Part shown: positions 15,488 through 22,952 of the stretch, one piece after another
How the letters are laid out: every line of letters begins with the position of its first letter
Position numbering within the stretch: position 1 is the stretch's first letter
Source: Paenibacillus sp. OV219
Lineage (GTDB): Bacteria > Bacillota > Bacilli > Paenibacillales > Paenibacillaceae
Direction: 5' to 3'
Length of the DNA stretch: 64,000 nucleotides
Assembly: GCF_900110075.1 (NCBI RefSeq)
Contig: NZ_FOCJ01000011.1
Span: 62,001 to 126,000 of the forward strand
The notes under the pieces: generated by a model
What the model saw: only the letters and a program-made list of their open reading frames with translations
Told to the model about the DNA's origin: nothing
The model's database searches: none
Program-made: the position numbers and the translations under genes

Positions 15488-16075
15488 TTAATCTTGCTCT
15501 AACGTAATGCCGCGTAGAAACACACGATATGCGGTTTGCAGCTGCTCACCGAGCCCTGTTTGGCCGCCCATGCCGGTACTCCATGTCACTAATGTTCCAA
15601 AATAAAGCTGCAAGGCGGTTGACGCCAGCTCTTCTGCAGCAATCGAGTGTGTGAACTCGCCGGCTTGCTGCCCTTTGGCGAATAGCTCGACAATCGCCTG
15701 CAGTTTCACCTCGTGGCCTGCTTTGACTTTATCGGCGGAGCTTGCAGCCAGAAACCGCTGAAGCGCCGAGCGCAGCAGGGCGGGATTGGCGCTCATCGAA
15801 TCGCCCAGCTCCTTTAGGAAGGTGAGAATGAGCGGCGTATAAGGGCCAGGTCTATCGTTCAGGCTGAACAGCTCAAGGAGGTAGAAGTCCTTCTGAAAGG
15901 TGAAGAGCAGCTCTTCCTTCGTTGCAAAATAATTAAAGAAGGTTCCTTTCGCCACTCCGGCTGCTTGCGTAATCTCCGCTACACTCGTTTCCTCGAACCC
16001 TTTCTCCGAAAACAACTGGAATGCGGCCTCGGATATGCGCTGCAACGTAGCTTGTTTCTTCTCTTCTCGACTCAT
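15488..16075 (-). CDS. TetR-family transcriptional regulator
   Basis: The 195-aa protein has the TetR N-terminal three-helix DNA-binding domain (residues 8-55: AAFQLFSEKGFEETSVAEIT, then AGVAKGTFFNYFATKEELL) and a helical C-terminal ligand domain. AAGGAGG precedes ATG 16075. It is divergent from an SDR-type reductase gene, and twin palindromes at 16120-16154 lie between them, so it very likely represses both itself and the reductase. The inducer is probably a compound that the reductase or the co-transcribed acetyltransferase handles. Confidence 0.93.
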   Translation of the reverse strand: MSREEKKQATLQRISEAAFQLFSEKGFEETSVAEITQAAGVAKGTFFNYFATKEELLFTFQKDFYLLELFSLNDRPGPYTPLILTFLKELGDSMSANPALLRSALQRFLAASSADKVKAGHEVKLQAIVELFAKGQQAGEFTHSIAAEELASTALQLYFGTLVTWSTGMGGQTGLGEQLQTAYRVFLRGITLEQD

Positions 16076-16119
16076 ACAAGCCTCCTTATCTTCACGTATT
16101 ATAGCACATCCTTAAAAAA

Positions 16120-16154
16120 TGACCACTGGTCAAATAATTATTGACCGTTGGTCA
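16120..16154. promoter_or_regulatory. Twin TetR operators
   Basis: TGACCACTGGTCA at 16120-16132 and TGACCGTTGGTCA at 16142-16154 are two 13-bp palindromes of the same family, 22 bp centre to centre (two helical turns), in the gap between the TetR gene and the reductase. The spacing would place two dimers on one DNA face. Confidence 0.85.
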
Positions 16155-16220
16155 TTTTTCGTTTATGTTGGGTCTATAACGAATCAAACCGAATCGTCCA
16201 AGTAGAGTCTAGGAGGCAAT

Positions 16221-17258
16221 ATGAGCATGAAGAAAGAGAAGTCGGATCAAGCAAAAGAGGTCGTATTAGTAACGGGTGGTACAGGATATGTCGGGGGCTG
16301 GTGCGTTGTAGAGCTGCTGAGGCGCGGCTATACGGTTCGCACAACGGTGCGCAGCTTGTCTAAGGAGCAGGCTGCTCGGGCGAGCATTGCAGCAGAGGTT
16401 GATCCGGGCGACCGGCTGTCATTCTATGCGGCTGATTTAACATCGGACGAGGGATGGGGCGCTGCCGTGTCTGGCTGTGATTACGTGCTTCATGTCGCTT
16501 CGCCGCTTAGCCATGACAACGCTCGCGATCTGGACTCGCTCGTCGGACCTGCGCGCGATGGAGCGCTGCGCGTCCTTCGTGCATCCGTTAAAGCCGGCGT
16601 GCGGCGCGTCGTGATGACCTCATCCTTGGCGGCTTGCACACCGACATCCTACCGTGAGGAAGGGATCATAGACGAGACCTTGTGGAGCGATCCCAAAGAT
16701 AATAAACTGGACTCATACCGTAAGTCCAAAGTGTTATCCGAGATGGCTGCATGGCAGTTCATGAATGAGAATGCCGGTGGCACTTCGTTTACGACGATTT
16801 TGCCAGGCGCGATCTTTGGTCCGGTATTGTCGCAGGCGAATCAGAATGGCTCTGTGCAGGTTATCGAGCGTCTCGTGAAGGGGCGCTTGCCGGGGACGCC
16901 TCGTCTCGGCTTCGAAATCGTTGACGTGAGGGACTTGGCGGAGCTGCATATCCTTGCGATGACCGCAAGCGAAGCGGCCGGGCAGCGATTCATCGCCGTC
17001 TCGGGCTTCATGTGGATGCACGAAATTTCGCAGGTGCTGCGTGCCAAGCTAGGCGAGCGAGCTAGTAAGGCGCCGACACGCATGATCCCTGACTTCGTCC
17101 TGCGCGTGCTCTCGATCTTCGATGGATCACTTCGGTCGATTGTGCCGATGCTGGGACGGAGATTTACGCATACGCCGGAGAAGGCGCGGCAATTGCTGGG
17201 CTGGCGAACGCGGGCGGCTGAGACGACCGTCGTGGAATGCGCGGAGAGTCTTCATTAA
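16221..17258 (+). CDS. NAD(P)-dependent epimerase / dihydroflavonol-reductase-like SDR
   Basis: The 345-aa protein is an extended short-chain dehydrogenase: the Rossmann motif VTGGTGYVGGWCV near residue 15, the NADP-discriminating Arg after RTTVRSLS, the VLHVASPLS loop, and the catalytic SLAACT Ser with the YRKSK Tyr-Lys pair. It resembles bacterial relatives of plant dihydroflavonol-4-reductase that reduce aldehydes and ketones. ATG 16221 follows AGGAGG. It is divergent from the TetR gene with twin operators between, so it is likely induced by its own substrate or a related toxin. Confidence 0.88.
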   Translation: MSMKKEKSDQAKEVVLVTGGTGYVGGWCVVELLRRGYTVRTTVRSLSKEQAARASIAAEVDPGDRLSFYAADLTSDEGWGAAVSGCDYVLHVASPLSHDNARDLDSLVGPARDGALRVLRASVKAGVRRVVMTSSLAACTPTSYREEGIIDETLWSDPKDNKLDSYRKSKVLSEMAAWQFMNENAGGTSFTTILPGAIFGPVLSQANQNGSVQVIERLVKGRLPGTPRLGFEIVDVRDLAELHILAMTASEAAGQRFIAVSGFMWMHEISQVLRAKLGERASKAPTRMIPDFVLRVLSIFDGSLRSIVPMLGRRFTHTPEKARQLLGWRTRAAETTVVECAESLH

Positions 17259-17281
17259 CGTACGAAGTGGAGTGACCCTTT

Positions 17282-17518
17282 TTGAAAAAGTTTCAGAATG
17301 ACTGGCTGCACGTACTCGGCATCATCCTTAGTCTTCTCTCACTGGCTCTGCTTGTGCAGCCTCTGGTGCGCGCGATCCTCGGCAAGCCGATTATCTATCG
17401 GTTCTTAGGATGGCTGCCGGAGGGCTGGCCTTCTCTAGTAGGCTGGATTGTTGTGCTAATCGTCGGCCTCGTATTGATTTCGATTACGAAGCCGCTGCCG
17501 AAGAGTAAGCCGGAGTAA
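17282..17518 (+). CDS. Small two-helix membrane protein
   Basis: The 78-aa protein starts at TTG 17282, 23 bp after the reductase gene, with a GTGGAGTG site upstream. It has two hydrophobic helices (about residues 9-33 and 50-70) joined by a short GKPIIYRFLGWLPEGWPS loop and ends in a basic tail. I do not recognise a family. It is probably co-transcribed with the reductase and so controlled by the TetR-type repressor. Confidence 0.6.
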   Translation: MKKFQNDWLHVLGIILSLLSLALLVQPLVRAILGKPIIYRFLGWLPEGWPSLVGWIVVLIVGLVLISITKPLPKSKPE

Positions 17519-17593
17519 GCTAGAGAAAGCTAGTATAAGTGTGTGGGCAGCTGAGCGGATGTGAAGGCTCGGCTGTTTTTTAATTATTTTTAT

Positions 17594-17629
17594 TTAAGTG
17601 TATACTTAATTAAGTGTTTGGTTTATAAT
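17594..17629 (+). promoter_or_regulatory. ArsR promoter and overlapping operator repeats
   Basis: Three half-sites, TTAAGT (17594-17599), ACTTAA (17604-17609) and TTAAGT (17610-17615), form two overlapping dyads; the second, ACTTAATTAAGT, is a perfect palindrome. They sit where a -35 box would be relative to TATAAT at 17624-17629. The regulator should block RNA polymerase here, including on its own gene. Confidence 0.65.
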
Positions 17630-17635
17630 AAGTCC

Positions 17636-17995
17636 ATGGACATTTTCACAGCAATTTCAGACTCCAATAGACGTCATATTGTTGAATTATTAGCCGAGAA
17701 AGGAAGCCTGACCGCTACTGATATTTGCAGCTACTTCACTGTTAGTCCACAGGCGATCTCGCAGCATCTCAAGGTGCTTCGTGAGGCGAACGTGGTCACT
17801 GTGGAGAAGAAGGCGCAGCAGCGGATATATCGCTTGAATGAGCAGGCGATATTCGAGGTGGAGGCATGGGCGAAGCGGTATAGACAGCTGTGGAGCGAGC
17901 GCTTCGAGAAGCTAGACGGTTTATTGCAGGCGCGGATGGAGCAGCAGCAGAACAAGCCGCGTACTCAAACAGATGAGAGGGATGAAGAACAATGA
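17636..17995 (+). CDS. ArsR-family transcriptional regulator, apparently leaderless
   Basis: The start chosen is ATG 17636 (MDIFTAISDSNRRHIV), where the family domain begins; an extension to 17561 runs back through the promoter. It lies 7 nt after the TATAAT box with no ribosome binding site, so its mRNA would begin at or next to the start codon. The 119-aa protein is a winged-helix ArsR domain (LTATDICSYFTVSPQAISQH) with no metal-binding Cys pair, and a charged tail. It overlaps the following SRPBCC gene by 4 bp; this ArsR plus AHSA1-type pairing is common in Bacillota. Confidence 0.88.
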   Translation: MDIFTAISDSNRRHIVELLAEKGSLTATDICSYFTVSPQAISQHLKVLREANVVTVEKKAQQRIYRLNEQAIFEVEAWAKRYRQLWSERFEKLDGLLQARMEQQQNKPRTQTDERDEEQ

Positions 17996-18489
17996 CAGTG
18001 TTGAATGAAACGAAGCTAACAGCTGAGCCGGGCAAGCAAGTGATTCTAATCGAGAGAGAGTTTAATGCGCCGCGCGAGCTCGTATTCGAGGCGTTCACCG
18101 ATGCAGACCTGTTCGTGCAGTGGATGGGGCCGAGCCAACTGACGATGCAGCTGGAGAAGTTCGAAGCGCGGGACGGCGGAGCGTGGAAGTATGTCTCCAA
18201 GGACCCAAGCGGCGGCGAGTATGCCTTTTGCGGTGTGTTTCATGAAGTGACTGCTCCGCTGCGGATCGTGCAGACGTTCGAATTCCTTGGCCTGCCTGAG
18301 CGCGGACATGTGACGCTAGAGACTGCGGTGTTCGAGGAGCTGCCAGGAGAGCGGACCGTTGTAAAGATGGAATCGGTATTTCGCTCGGTCGCAGACCGCG
18401 ACGGCATGCTGCAATCCGGTATGGAAGGCGGCATGAACGAGTCGTTCGGCAGACTAGTGAAGCTGCTGGAGACGCTTCGCAATCGGTAA
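17992..18489 (+). CDS. SRPBCC (AHSA1-type) domain protein
   Basis: The 165-aa protein is a START-like SRPBCC fold of the AHSA1 subgroup: IEREFNAPRELVFEAFTDAD opens it, FVQWMGP follows, and the long C-terminal helix (MNESFGRLVKLLETL) closes the hydrophobic cavity. Members bind hydrophobic ligands; few functions are known. Its ATG overlaps the ArsR stop, so it is translated together with its regulator. No signal peptide. Confidence 0.9.
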   Translation: MTVLNETKLTAEPGKQVILIEREFNAPRELVFEAFTDADLFVQWMGPSQLTMQLEKFEARDGGAWKYVSKDPSGGEYAFCGVFHEVTAPLRIVQTFEFLGLPERGHVTLETAVFEELPGERTVVKMESVFRSVADRDGMLQSGMEGGMNESFGRLVKLLETLRNR

Positions 18490-18547
18490 CGGCAGCCGTA
18501 TAATGAAGCTAGTAAGATAGGCTTCTTATCGGAGGGGACTTAAGACG

Positions 18548-19006
18548 ATGCAAACGATAAAGCGCATGATTGAGCATCAAATTTGGGCGGATCGACAGCT
18601 GTTAGCTGGGCTGCGTGCTAACGGGGCAAACCCGGCAGACGCGGTGAAGCTGATGCGCCATCTTGCAACCGCTGAGCAGGTCTGGATCACGCGGCTGACT
18701 GGCGAGAGCAGCGTGCATCTGCAGCTATGGTCTGATGACGCAGACCTCGACTCACTTACGGACCTGCTGGCGAGCAACGAGGCGAATTACCGCGCATACA
18801 TGAACAGCTTGACCGAGGAGAAGATGGACGAAATGATCGCTTACGCGAATCAGAGCGGAGTCATGTTCAGCACGTCGGTTCGGGATATTTTGTCACAGGT
18901 CGTTCTACATGGGCAGTATCATCGTGGGCAGATTAACCGGGCTTTGAAGGAAGCCGGGGGGACGCCACAAGCGCTGGACTATATTTTGTACGCGAGAATG
19001 CAGTAG
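18548..19006 (+). CDS. DinB-family protein
   Basis: The 152-aa protein is a four-helix DinB/YfiT-type bundle. The metal-binding histidines are visible: MRHLATAEQVW near residue 37 and HGQYHRGQIN near the C-terminus. Such proteins are thiol-dependent transferases or related enzymes; in most bacteria the function is unknown. CGGAGGGG precedes ATG 18548. It follows the ArsR-SRPBCC pair by 58 bp and may share their transcript. A terminator-like hairpin follows at 19034. Confidence 0.9.
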   Translation: MQTIKRMIEHQIWADRQLLAGLRANGANPADAVKLMRHLATAEQVWITRLTGESSVHLQLWSDDADLDSLTDLLASNEANYRAYMNSLTEEKMDEMIAYANQSGVMFSTSVRDILSQVVLHGQYHRGQINRALKEAGGTPQALDYILYARMQ

Positions 19007-19033
19007 GCCGAGAAACAACCAGCGGCAATGAGA

Positions 19034-19117
19034 AAGCACCCCACATCGGGGTGCTTAGAATGTCCGAGAAAGTCTCGGGTAGCATGGGCCTTATCCTTAA
19101 ATGGATAAGGCTTTTTC
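19034..19117 (+). terminator. Three consecutive stem-loops ending the DinB gene and opening the repeat region
   Basis: AAGCACCCC-ACATC-GGGGTGCTT (19034-19056), CCGAGA-AAG-TCTCGG (19064-19078) and GCCTTATCC-TTAAAT-GGATAAGGC followed by T5 (about 19089-19117) stand in a row. Only the last has a T run and is a standard terminator. Confidence 0.75.
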
Positions 19118-19560
19118 TGATTGAGCGAAAGAAGCTGGCTTGGTGGACTAGATTGGTGAAAAACCGGTGGATGGAACGCATGAAGCTGGTATGGTGGACT
19201 ACAATGGCGGAAAACCGGTGGATTGAGTGGACTACATTAACCAAAGAGAGTCCTCAGGGTCACTACATTGGCAAGAATTCACCGATATCGGCTAAAGAGT
19301 ATCCTCAGGGTCACTACATTTACGATATTTCGCCGAATAGGACCAAGGAGAGCCCAGGTTCACTACTTTATGGAGTAAACCGGGGAATTCTCATCAAAGA
19401 AGGGTACGACGTACCCTACAATGGGGGAAATCAGGGGTTTTGAGCCAAGGTGGGGTACGACGTACCCTACATAGGAGTAAATCAGGGACTTAGAGCCAAA
19501 GAGGGGTAGCACGTACCCCGCATTAACGAGAAAGCCAAGGTACTATATCAGAGAGAAGTC
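19118..19560 (+). repeat. Array of about eight or nine degenerate repeats of about 50 bp, non-coding
   Basis: The gap of about 630 bp between the DinB and CocE genes holds no credible gene. It is filled by units of about 45-51 bp that share a TGGACTAC or TCACTAC core, an AAAACCGG or GAAATCAGG stretch, and a GCCAAAGAG-like end. The last three units carry a 15-bp palindrome, GGGTACGACGTACCC at 19404-19418 and 19453-19467 and a diverged copy near 19505. Neighbouring units match best, which suggests growth by local duplication. The array is flanked on both sides by hairpins built on GGGGTG/CACCCC and by CTCGGG. Confidence 0.75.
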
Positions 19561-19581
19561 CTGCGGGTTTTCTCGGGCAAC

Positions 19582-19612
19582 AAAAAACACCCCTATTGGG
19601 GTGCTTTTTGTT
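19582..19612. terminator. Terminator at the right end of the repeat array
   Basis: CACCCC-TATT-GGGGTG at 19588-19603 has A6 before and T5 after, so it can end transcription in both directions: from the array on the plus strand and from the CocE operon on the minus strand. Confidence 0.85.
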
Positions 19613-19637
19613 ACTCTACATTGGCCCGTCCCGGTAC

Positions 19638-21758
19638 CTAGCCGAGCACCGGCAGCAGCACATGGCTCGGATATTGCTCCGAGTGATGGATCGTCTGCGT
19701 CGCCACAATCGGACTCGGATCGTCGTACGGATTAATGCCTGTGTTCGAGTTCGGGAAAGCGACGAACTTGCTCGATGAGGTAACCGAGAAGCGGACACGG
19801 TGATTTGCGGCAAAACGATGCGCGATATTCGGCATGAAGATGTCATATCGATCCACCTTGCCTGGTGTCAGCAACTCCGGCTTGTCGTAGCCACTACGAT
19901 ATTTCGCGCGGACGATGTAGCTCGAGAGCAGAATCGAGTTGTCCGCTTCGTCCACATCGCTTAGCGAGACGACCCAGTCGGTGTCGACCGCGGAGCTTGC
20001 CGCGTAAAGCATGGCCGAGAGCTCGCCTGCAATTGTCAGTTCTTCGGTTAGCCGCTCGCTTGTATAGCAGAGAACATCCTGACGAAGCTCAATCGTACGG
20101 CGGTTCTCCGGCTCGCGCTCGCCGGAATCGGCGACCGGATCGGTCGGATTATAGATGTATACGTCTGACTCCGCCTGCGAGGAGCCGGCAGCTGGTTGCA
20201 GCTGTAGCGTGCCGTTGCCGAAGGCGGAATTCGCACGACCGCCGCTGCCGAGATAGAACGGCGTTACGGTCGATTCGGCCGGCGTCCATTCTGCGGACGT
20301 ACGCCATTTGTTCTCGCCGACCACGTAATAGCTCGCTCTAGGCTCCGAGTCGATACCATTCTCGATCCCTTTGAGATAGCGGTCGAACCAGCGCAGTACG
20401 TTCACGTCGTAGTCGTAGACGACGGCGTCTTCGCCGAAGGCGACGCCTTTCAGATCGCGCGCCCGGTTCGGGCCGTGCTCCCACGGGCCGAGCCAGATTT
20501 TGCGATTCGGCACGTCATGCTCGGTGAGCAGCCGCCACGTCTCAGAGACGCCCGGACTGTCGCCGTCATACCAGCCGGAGATGACGAACATGGGCGCCTT
20601 GATCTGGTGGGCGCGCTCCGCGTGATTACAGTTCTGCCAGTATTCATCGTATTCCGGATGCTCGCTCCACATGTCCCATGGACCGGAGCTGCGGCCGATC
20701 ATTTGCTGCGGAATTTCTTTGATTGGGCGCGCGTCCACCGCTTTCGCCGGATCGACCGTAATGCCTGCGAAGATTTGAAAATCCGTCCGCGTGCCGACCG
20801 ACTGCGCCAGCGTCCAGCAAAGCAGCGGCCACGAGCAGACCGTTCCGCCCCGGCGCACGGTATCGACGAACGGGGTGCCGACGTTGACTTCGTTGACGAC
20901 GGCTTTTAGATTCGGATGCCCGCTCGTGGATGCGGCCATGACCACATAGCCAAGATACGATGCGCCCCACATGCCGACATCGCCATTCGACCAGGGCTGG
21001 GTGATGATCCAGTCGATCGTGCCTGCGCCGTCCTCGCGCTCATGGTAGAAAGGCACGAGCTCGCCCTCGGAATCTGCGCGTCCGCGCACATCCTGATTGA
21101 CGACGGCGTAGCCTTTGCTAACCCAGTGCATGAAATTCTCTTTGCGTCCATTGCGGTCGTAGCAGGTCCGAACGAGAATGGTCGGCAGCTTGGTGCCAGG
21201 CGCGATGCCTTCCGGCAAGTAGACGTCCGTTGCCAGCTTCACGCCATCACGCATCGGAATAAGGAAGGTGCCGAGATCGTTCACGCCGTACTCGGGCTTC
21301 GACAAGAGTGGATCATCGTACACGACGAGTGGCGTCAGCTTCTCGAGTCCTTCCTCTACGATAATCTCCATGCCGTAGCGGTTCGGCGTCAGGAAGGCAA
21401 TCACTTCGCCGTCCAGCGTGACGATGTCGACCGCTGTGCCGCCGCGCTTCGCCCACACCTGAGAGACGCGACCTTGCTCGTCCTTGTAAGTCAGATGGCG
21501 ATGATAGATCTCGCCATTAGAGGCGGTCACGCGGTCGCCTGCCCACTCCGTCTTCAGGTAGTGCGGCATCGCTTCGCGGATTTGCTGAAGTGGAAGGGCA
21601 TACTTCGATCTGTCGTCCAGCACGTTCTCCTGCATTTGCGTGCGCTGTCTGGCGTTCACTTTGGCATGCATGATTTTGCCGTCATCCGTAAACCGAATGC
21701 GGCCTTCATATATACCAGCGCAATAGAAGTTATATATCTTCGCCTTTGTTATCGTCAT
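19638..21758 (-). CDS. CocE/NonD-family S15-type hydrolase
   Basis: The 706-aa protein has an N-terminal extension of about 150 residues not found in typical CocE proteins, then an alpha/beta hydrolase (from about GTFLIPMRDGVKLATDVYLP) with the nucleophile Ser in MWGASYLGY, and a C-terminal jelly-roll (X-Pro dipeptidyl-peptidase C-terminal type) ending in HRVRFSVTSSSK. Members hydrolyse esters or amides, such as cocaine esterase, glutaryl acylase or X-Pro peptidases. It is the last gene of a three-gene operon, starting 4 bp after the M19 gene. GGGGGAG precedes ATG 21758. Substrate probably a modified peptide or amide. Confidence 0.88.
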   Translation of the reverse strand: MTITKAKIYNFYCAGIYEGRIRFTDDGKIMHAKVNARQRTQMQENVLDDRSKYALPLQQIREAMPHYLKTEWAGDRVTASNGEIYHRHLTYKDEQGRVSQVWAKRGGTAVDIVTLDGEVIAFLTPNRYGMEIIVEEGLEKLTPLVVYDDPLLSKPEYGVNDLGTFLIPMRDGVKLATDVYLPEGIAPGTKLPTILVRTCYDRNGRKENFMHWVSKGYAVVNQDVRGRADSEGELVPFYHEREDGAGTIDWIITQPWSNGDVGMWGASYLGYVVMAASTSGHPNLKAVVNEVNVGTPFVDTVRRGGTVCSWPLLCWTLAQSVGTRTDFQIFAGITVDPAKAVDARPIKEIPQQMIGRSSGPWDMWSEHPEYDEYWQNCNHAERAHQIKAPMFVISGWYDGDSPGVSETWRLLTEHDVPNRKIWLGPWEHGPNRARDLKGVAFGEDAVVYDYDVNVLRWFDRYLKGIENGIDSEPRASYYVVGENKWRTSAEWTPAESTVTPFYLGSGGRANSAFGNGTLQLQPAAGSSQAESDVYIYNPTDPVADSGEREPENRRTIELRQDVLCYTSERLTEELTIAGELSAMLYAASSAVDTDWVVSLSDVDEADNSILLSSYIVRAKYRSGYDKPELLTPGKVDRYDIFMPNIAHRFAANHRVRFSVTSSSKFVAFPNSNTGINPYDDPSPIVATQTIHHSEQYPSHVLLPVLG

Positions 21759-21761
21759 CGA

Positions 21762-22925
21762 TTAGCTCCCCCATACGTGTTCGAATACGCGCAGCCAGTT
21801 GCCGCCGATGATTTTGCCGACTTCTTCGTCCGAGTAGCCGCGAGCGACGAGGCCTCGGGTGAAGTTAATGAACACGCCGTACTGCTCCAGCCCTTTGACA
21901 AGCTCCGTCGATGGGCCATCTCCCTTGGCAAAACCGAGCTTCGGCGCGATATGCTCCTTGAAATAGACGAGCGACCAGTCGACGTCGCTCATCGGCCAGT
22001 CGGTGCCGATGCCGACGTGGTCGACCCCGACCAGCTTGGCGATGTAATCAATATGATCGAGCACATGGTCGATTGTCGTCGCCTTCGGGTCTTCGTGGAC
22101 GAACCACGGCATCGCGAACACGCCGATGACGCCGCCCGTTGCTGCGATTGCTTGAAGCTCTTCATCGCTCTTGCAGCGGCGGTGCGGGTAGATCGCTTCT
22201 ACGCCTGTGTGAGAGGCGATGACCGGCTGCTCAGACAAACGGCAAGCGTCGAGCGTTGTCTGTTTGCCGCAATGGCTCGTGTCCACAACGATGCGGAGCT
22301 CGTTCAGCCTGCGGATAAACGTCATACCGAAGTTGGAGACGCCGCCGTTCGCAAGCTCCATACAGCCCGAAGCGATGGCGTTCTGGTTGTTATATGTCAG
22401 TTGAACGACGCGTAGGCCGAAGCTGTGCAGCGCCTCGAGGAGATCGAGATTCTTGCCGAGCCCGGTCGGATCTTGGGTCGTAACGATGCCGGCTTTGAGT
22501 CCTTCCGCTTTCGTCTTCCGAATGTCGGCAGCAGTCAGTGCCTTAATGAGCCAATCGGTGCGGTCGAATTGTTCCTGCACCTCGCCCATGCTTGTCATGA
22601 TGTCATCGTGGCTGGACACATCTAGCTCACGGTTGCCGGCGGTAATGCCGGAGCGGTACCACTCGTCCTTGAAGGCGGCGAGCTCGCCCCGAGCGGACAT
22701 TTGGCGCAGCCGCTTGCTCGGAAGCATGGCGTACGCCATGGGATCATCCTTCAGCGGCTCGCATGCTGCCTTTATCTGTTCGGACACTTCAGCCGGAATA
22801 ACGCTAGGGGAAAGAGGCCCTTGAAAAAGAAGATCAATAACGATGCTGCGCTCATGAATGTCACGCGCGCGTTGTTCTTGCTCCGCAGTGAGTCCAAAAT
22901 CATACAACCCTGCATGTTCACTCAT
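21762..22925 (-). CDS. M19-type (renal) dipeptidase-like amidohydrolase with altered metal site
   Basis: The 387-aa protein is an M19 metallopeptidase by fold: DTSHCGKQT and VIASHTGVEAIYPH supply the two C-terminal zinc histidines. However, the N-terminal His-x-Asp, normally in a DGHND motif, is replaced by the DLLFQG of IVIDLLFQGP, and the bridging Glu, expected in an ITIEG-like strand, reads TTQDPTG. So one zinc site and the bridging ligand seem lost or changed. It may belong to a known divergent M19 subgroup with another chemistry. GAGGAG precedes ATG 22925. It lies between the ornithine-cyclodeaminase-like and CocE-type genes. Confidence 0.8.
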   Translation of the reverse strand: MSEHAGLYDFGLTAEQEQRARDIHERSIVIDLLFQGPLSPSVIPAEVSEQIKAACEPLKDDPMAYAMLPSKRLRQMSARGELAAFKDEWYRSGITAGNRELDVSSHDDIMTSMGEVQEQFDRTDWLIKALTAADIRKTKAEGLKAGIVTTQDPTGLGKNLDLLEALHSFGLRVVQLTYNNQNAIASGCMELANGGVSNFGMTFIRRLNELRIVVDTSHCGKQTTLDACRLSEQPVIASHTGVEAIYPHRRCKSDEELQAIAATGGVIGVFAMPWFVHEDPKATTIDHVLDHIDYIAKLVGVDHVGIGTDWPMSDVDWSLVYFKEHIAPKLGFAKGDGPSTELVKGLEQYGVFINFTRGLVARGYSDEEVGKIIGGNWLRVFEHVWGS

Positions 22926-22952
22926 GATGACTCGCTCCTCGACTAGACTAAG

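Noticed and set aside
19051-19443. 130-codon frame through the repeat array
   Set aside because: It starts inside a terminator hairpin, has no ribosome binding site, and its amino acid repeats simply mirror the DNA repeats, which change frame later in the array.
19118-19560. CRISPR array
   Set aside because: Units are adjacent and all drift together; there are no constant repeats with variable spacers, and no cas genes.
20916-22415. 499-codon open frame on the plus strand
   Set aside because: It lies wholly antisense to the CocE-type and M19-type genes, whose protein motifs are clear. GC-rich third positions keep the opposite strand open. No ribosome binding site or family resemblance.
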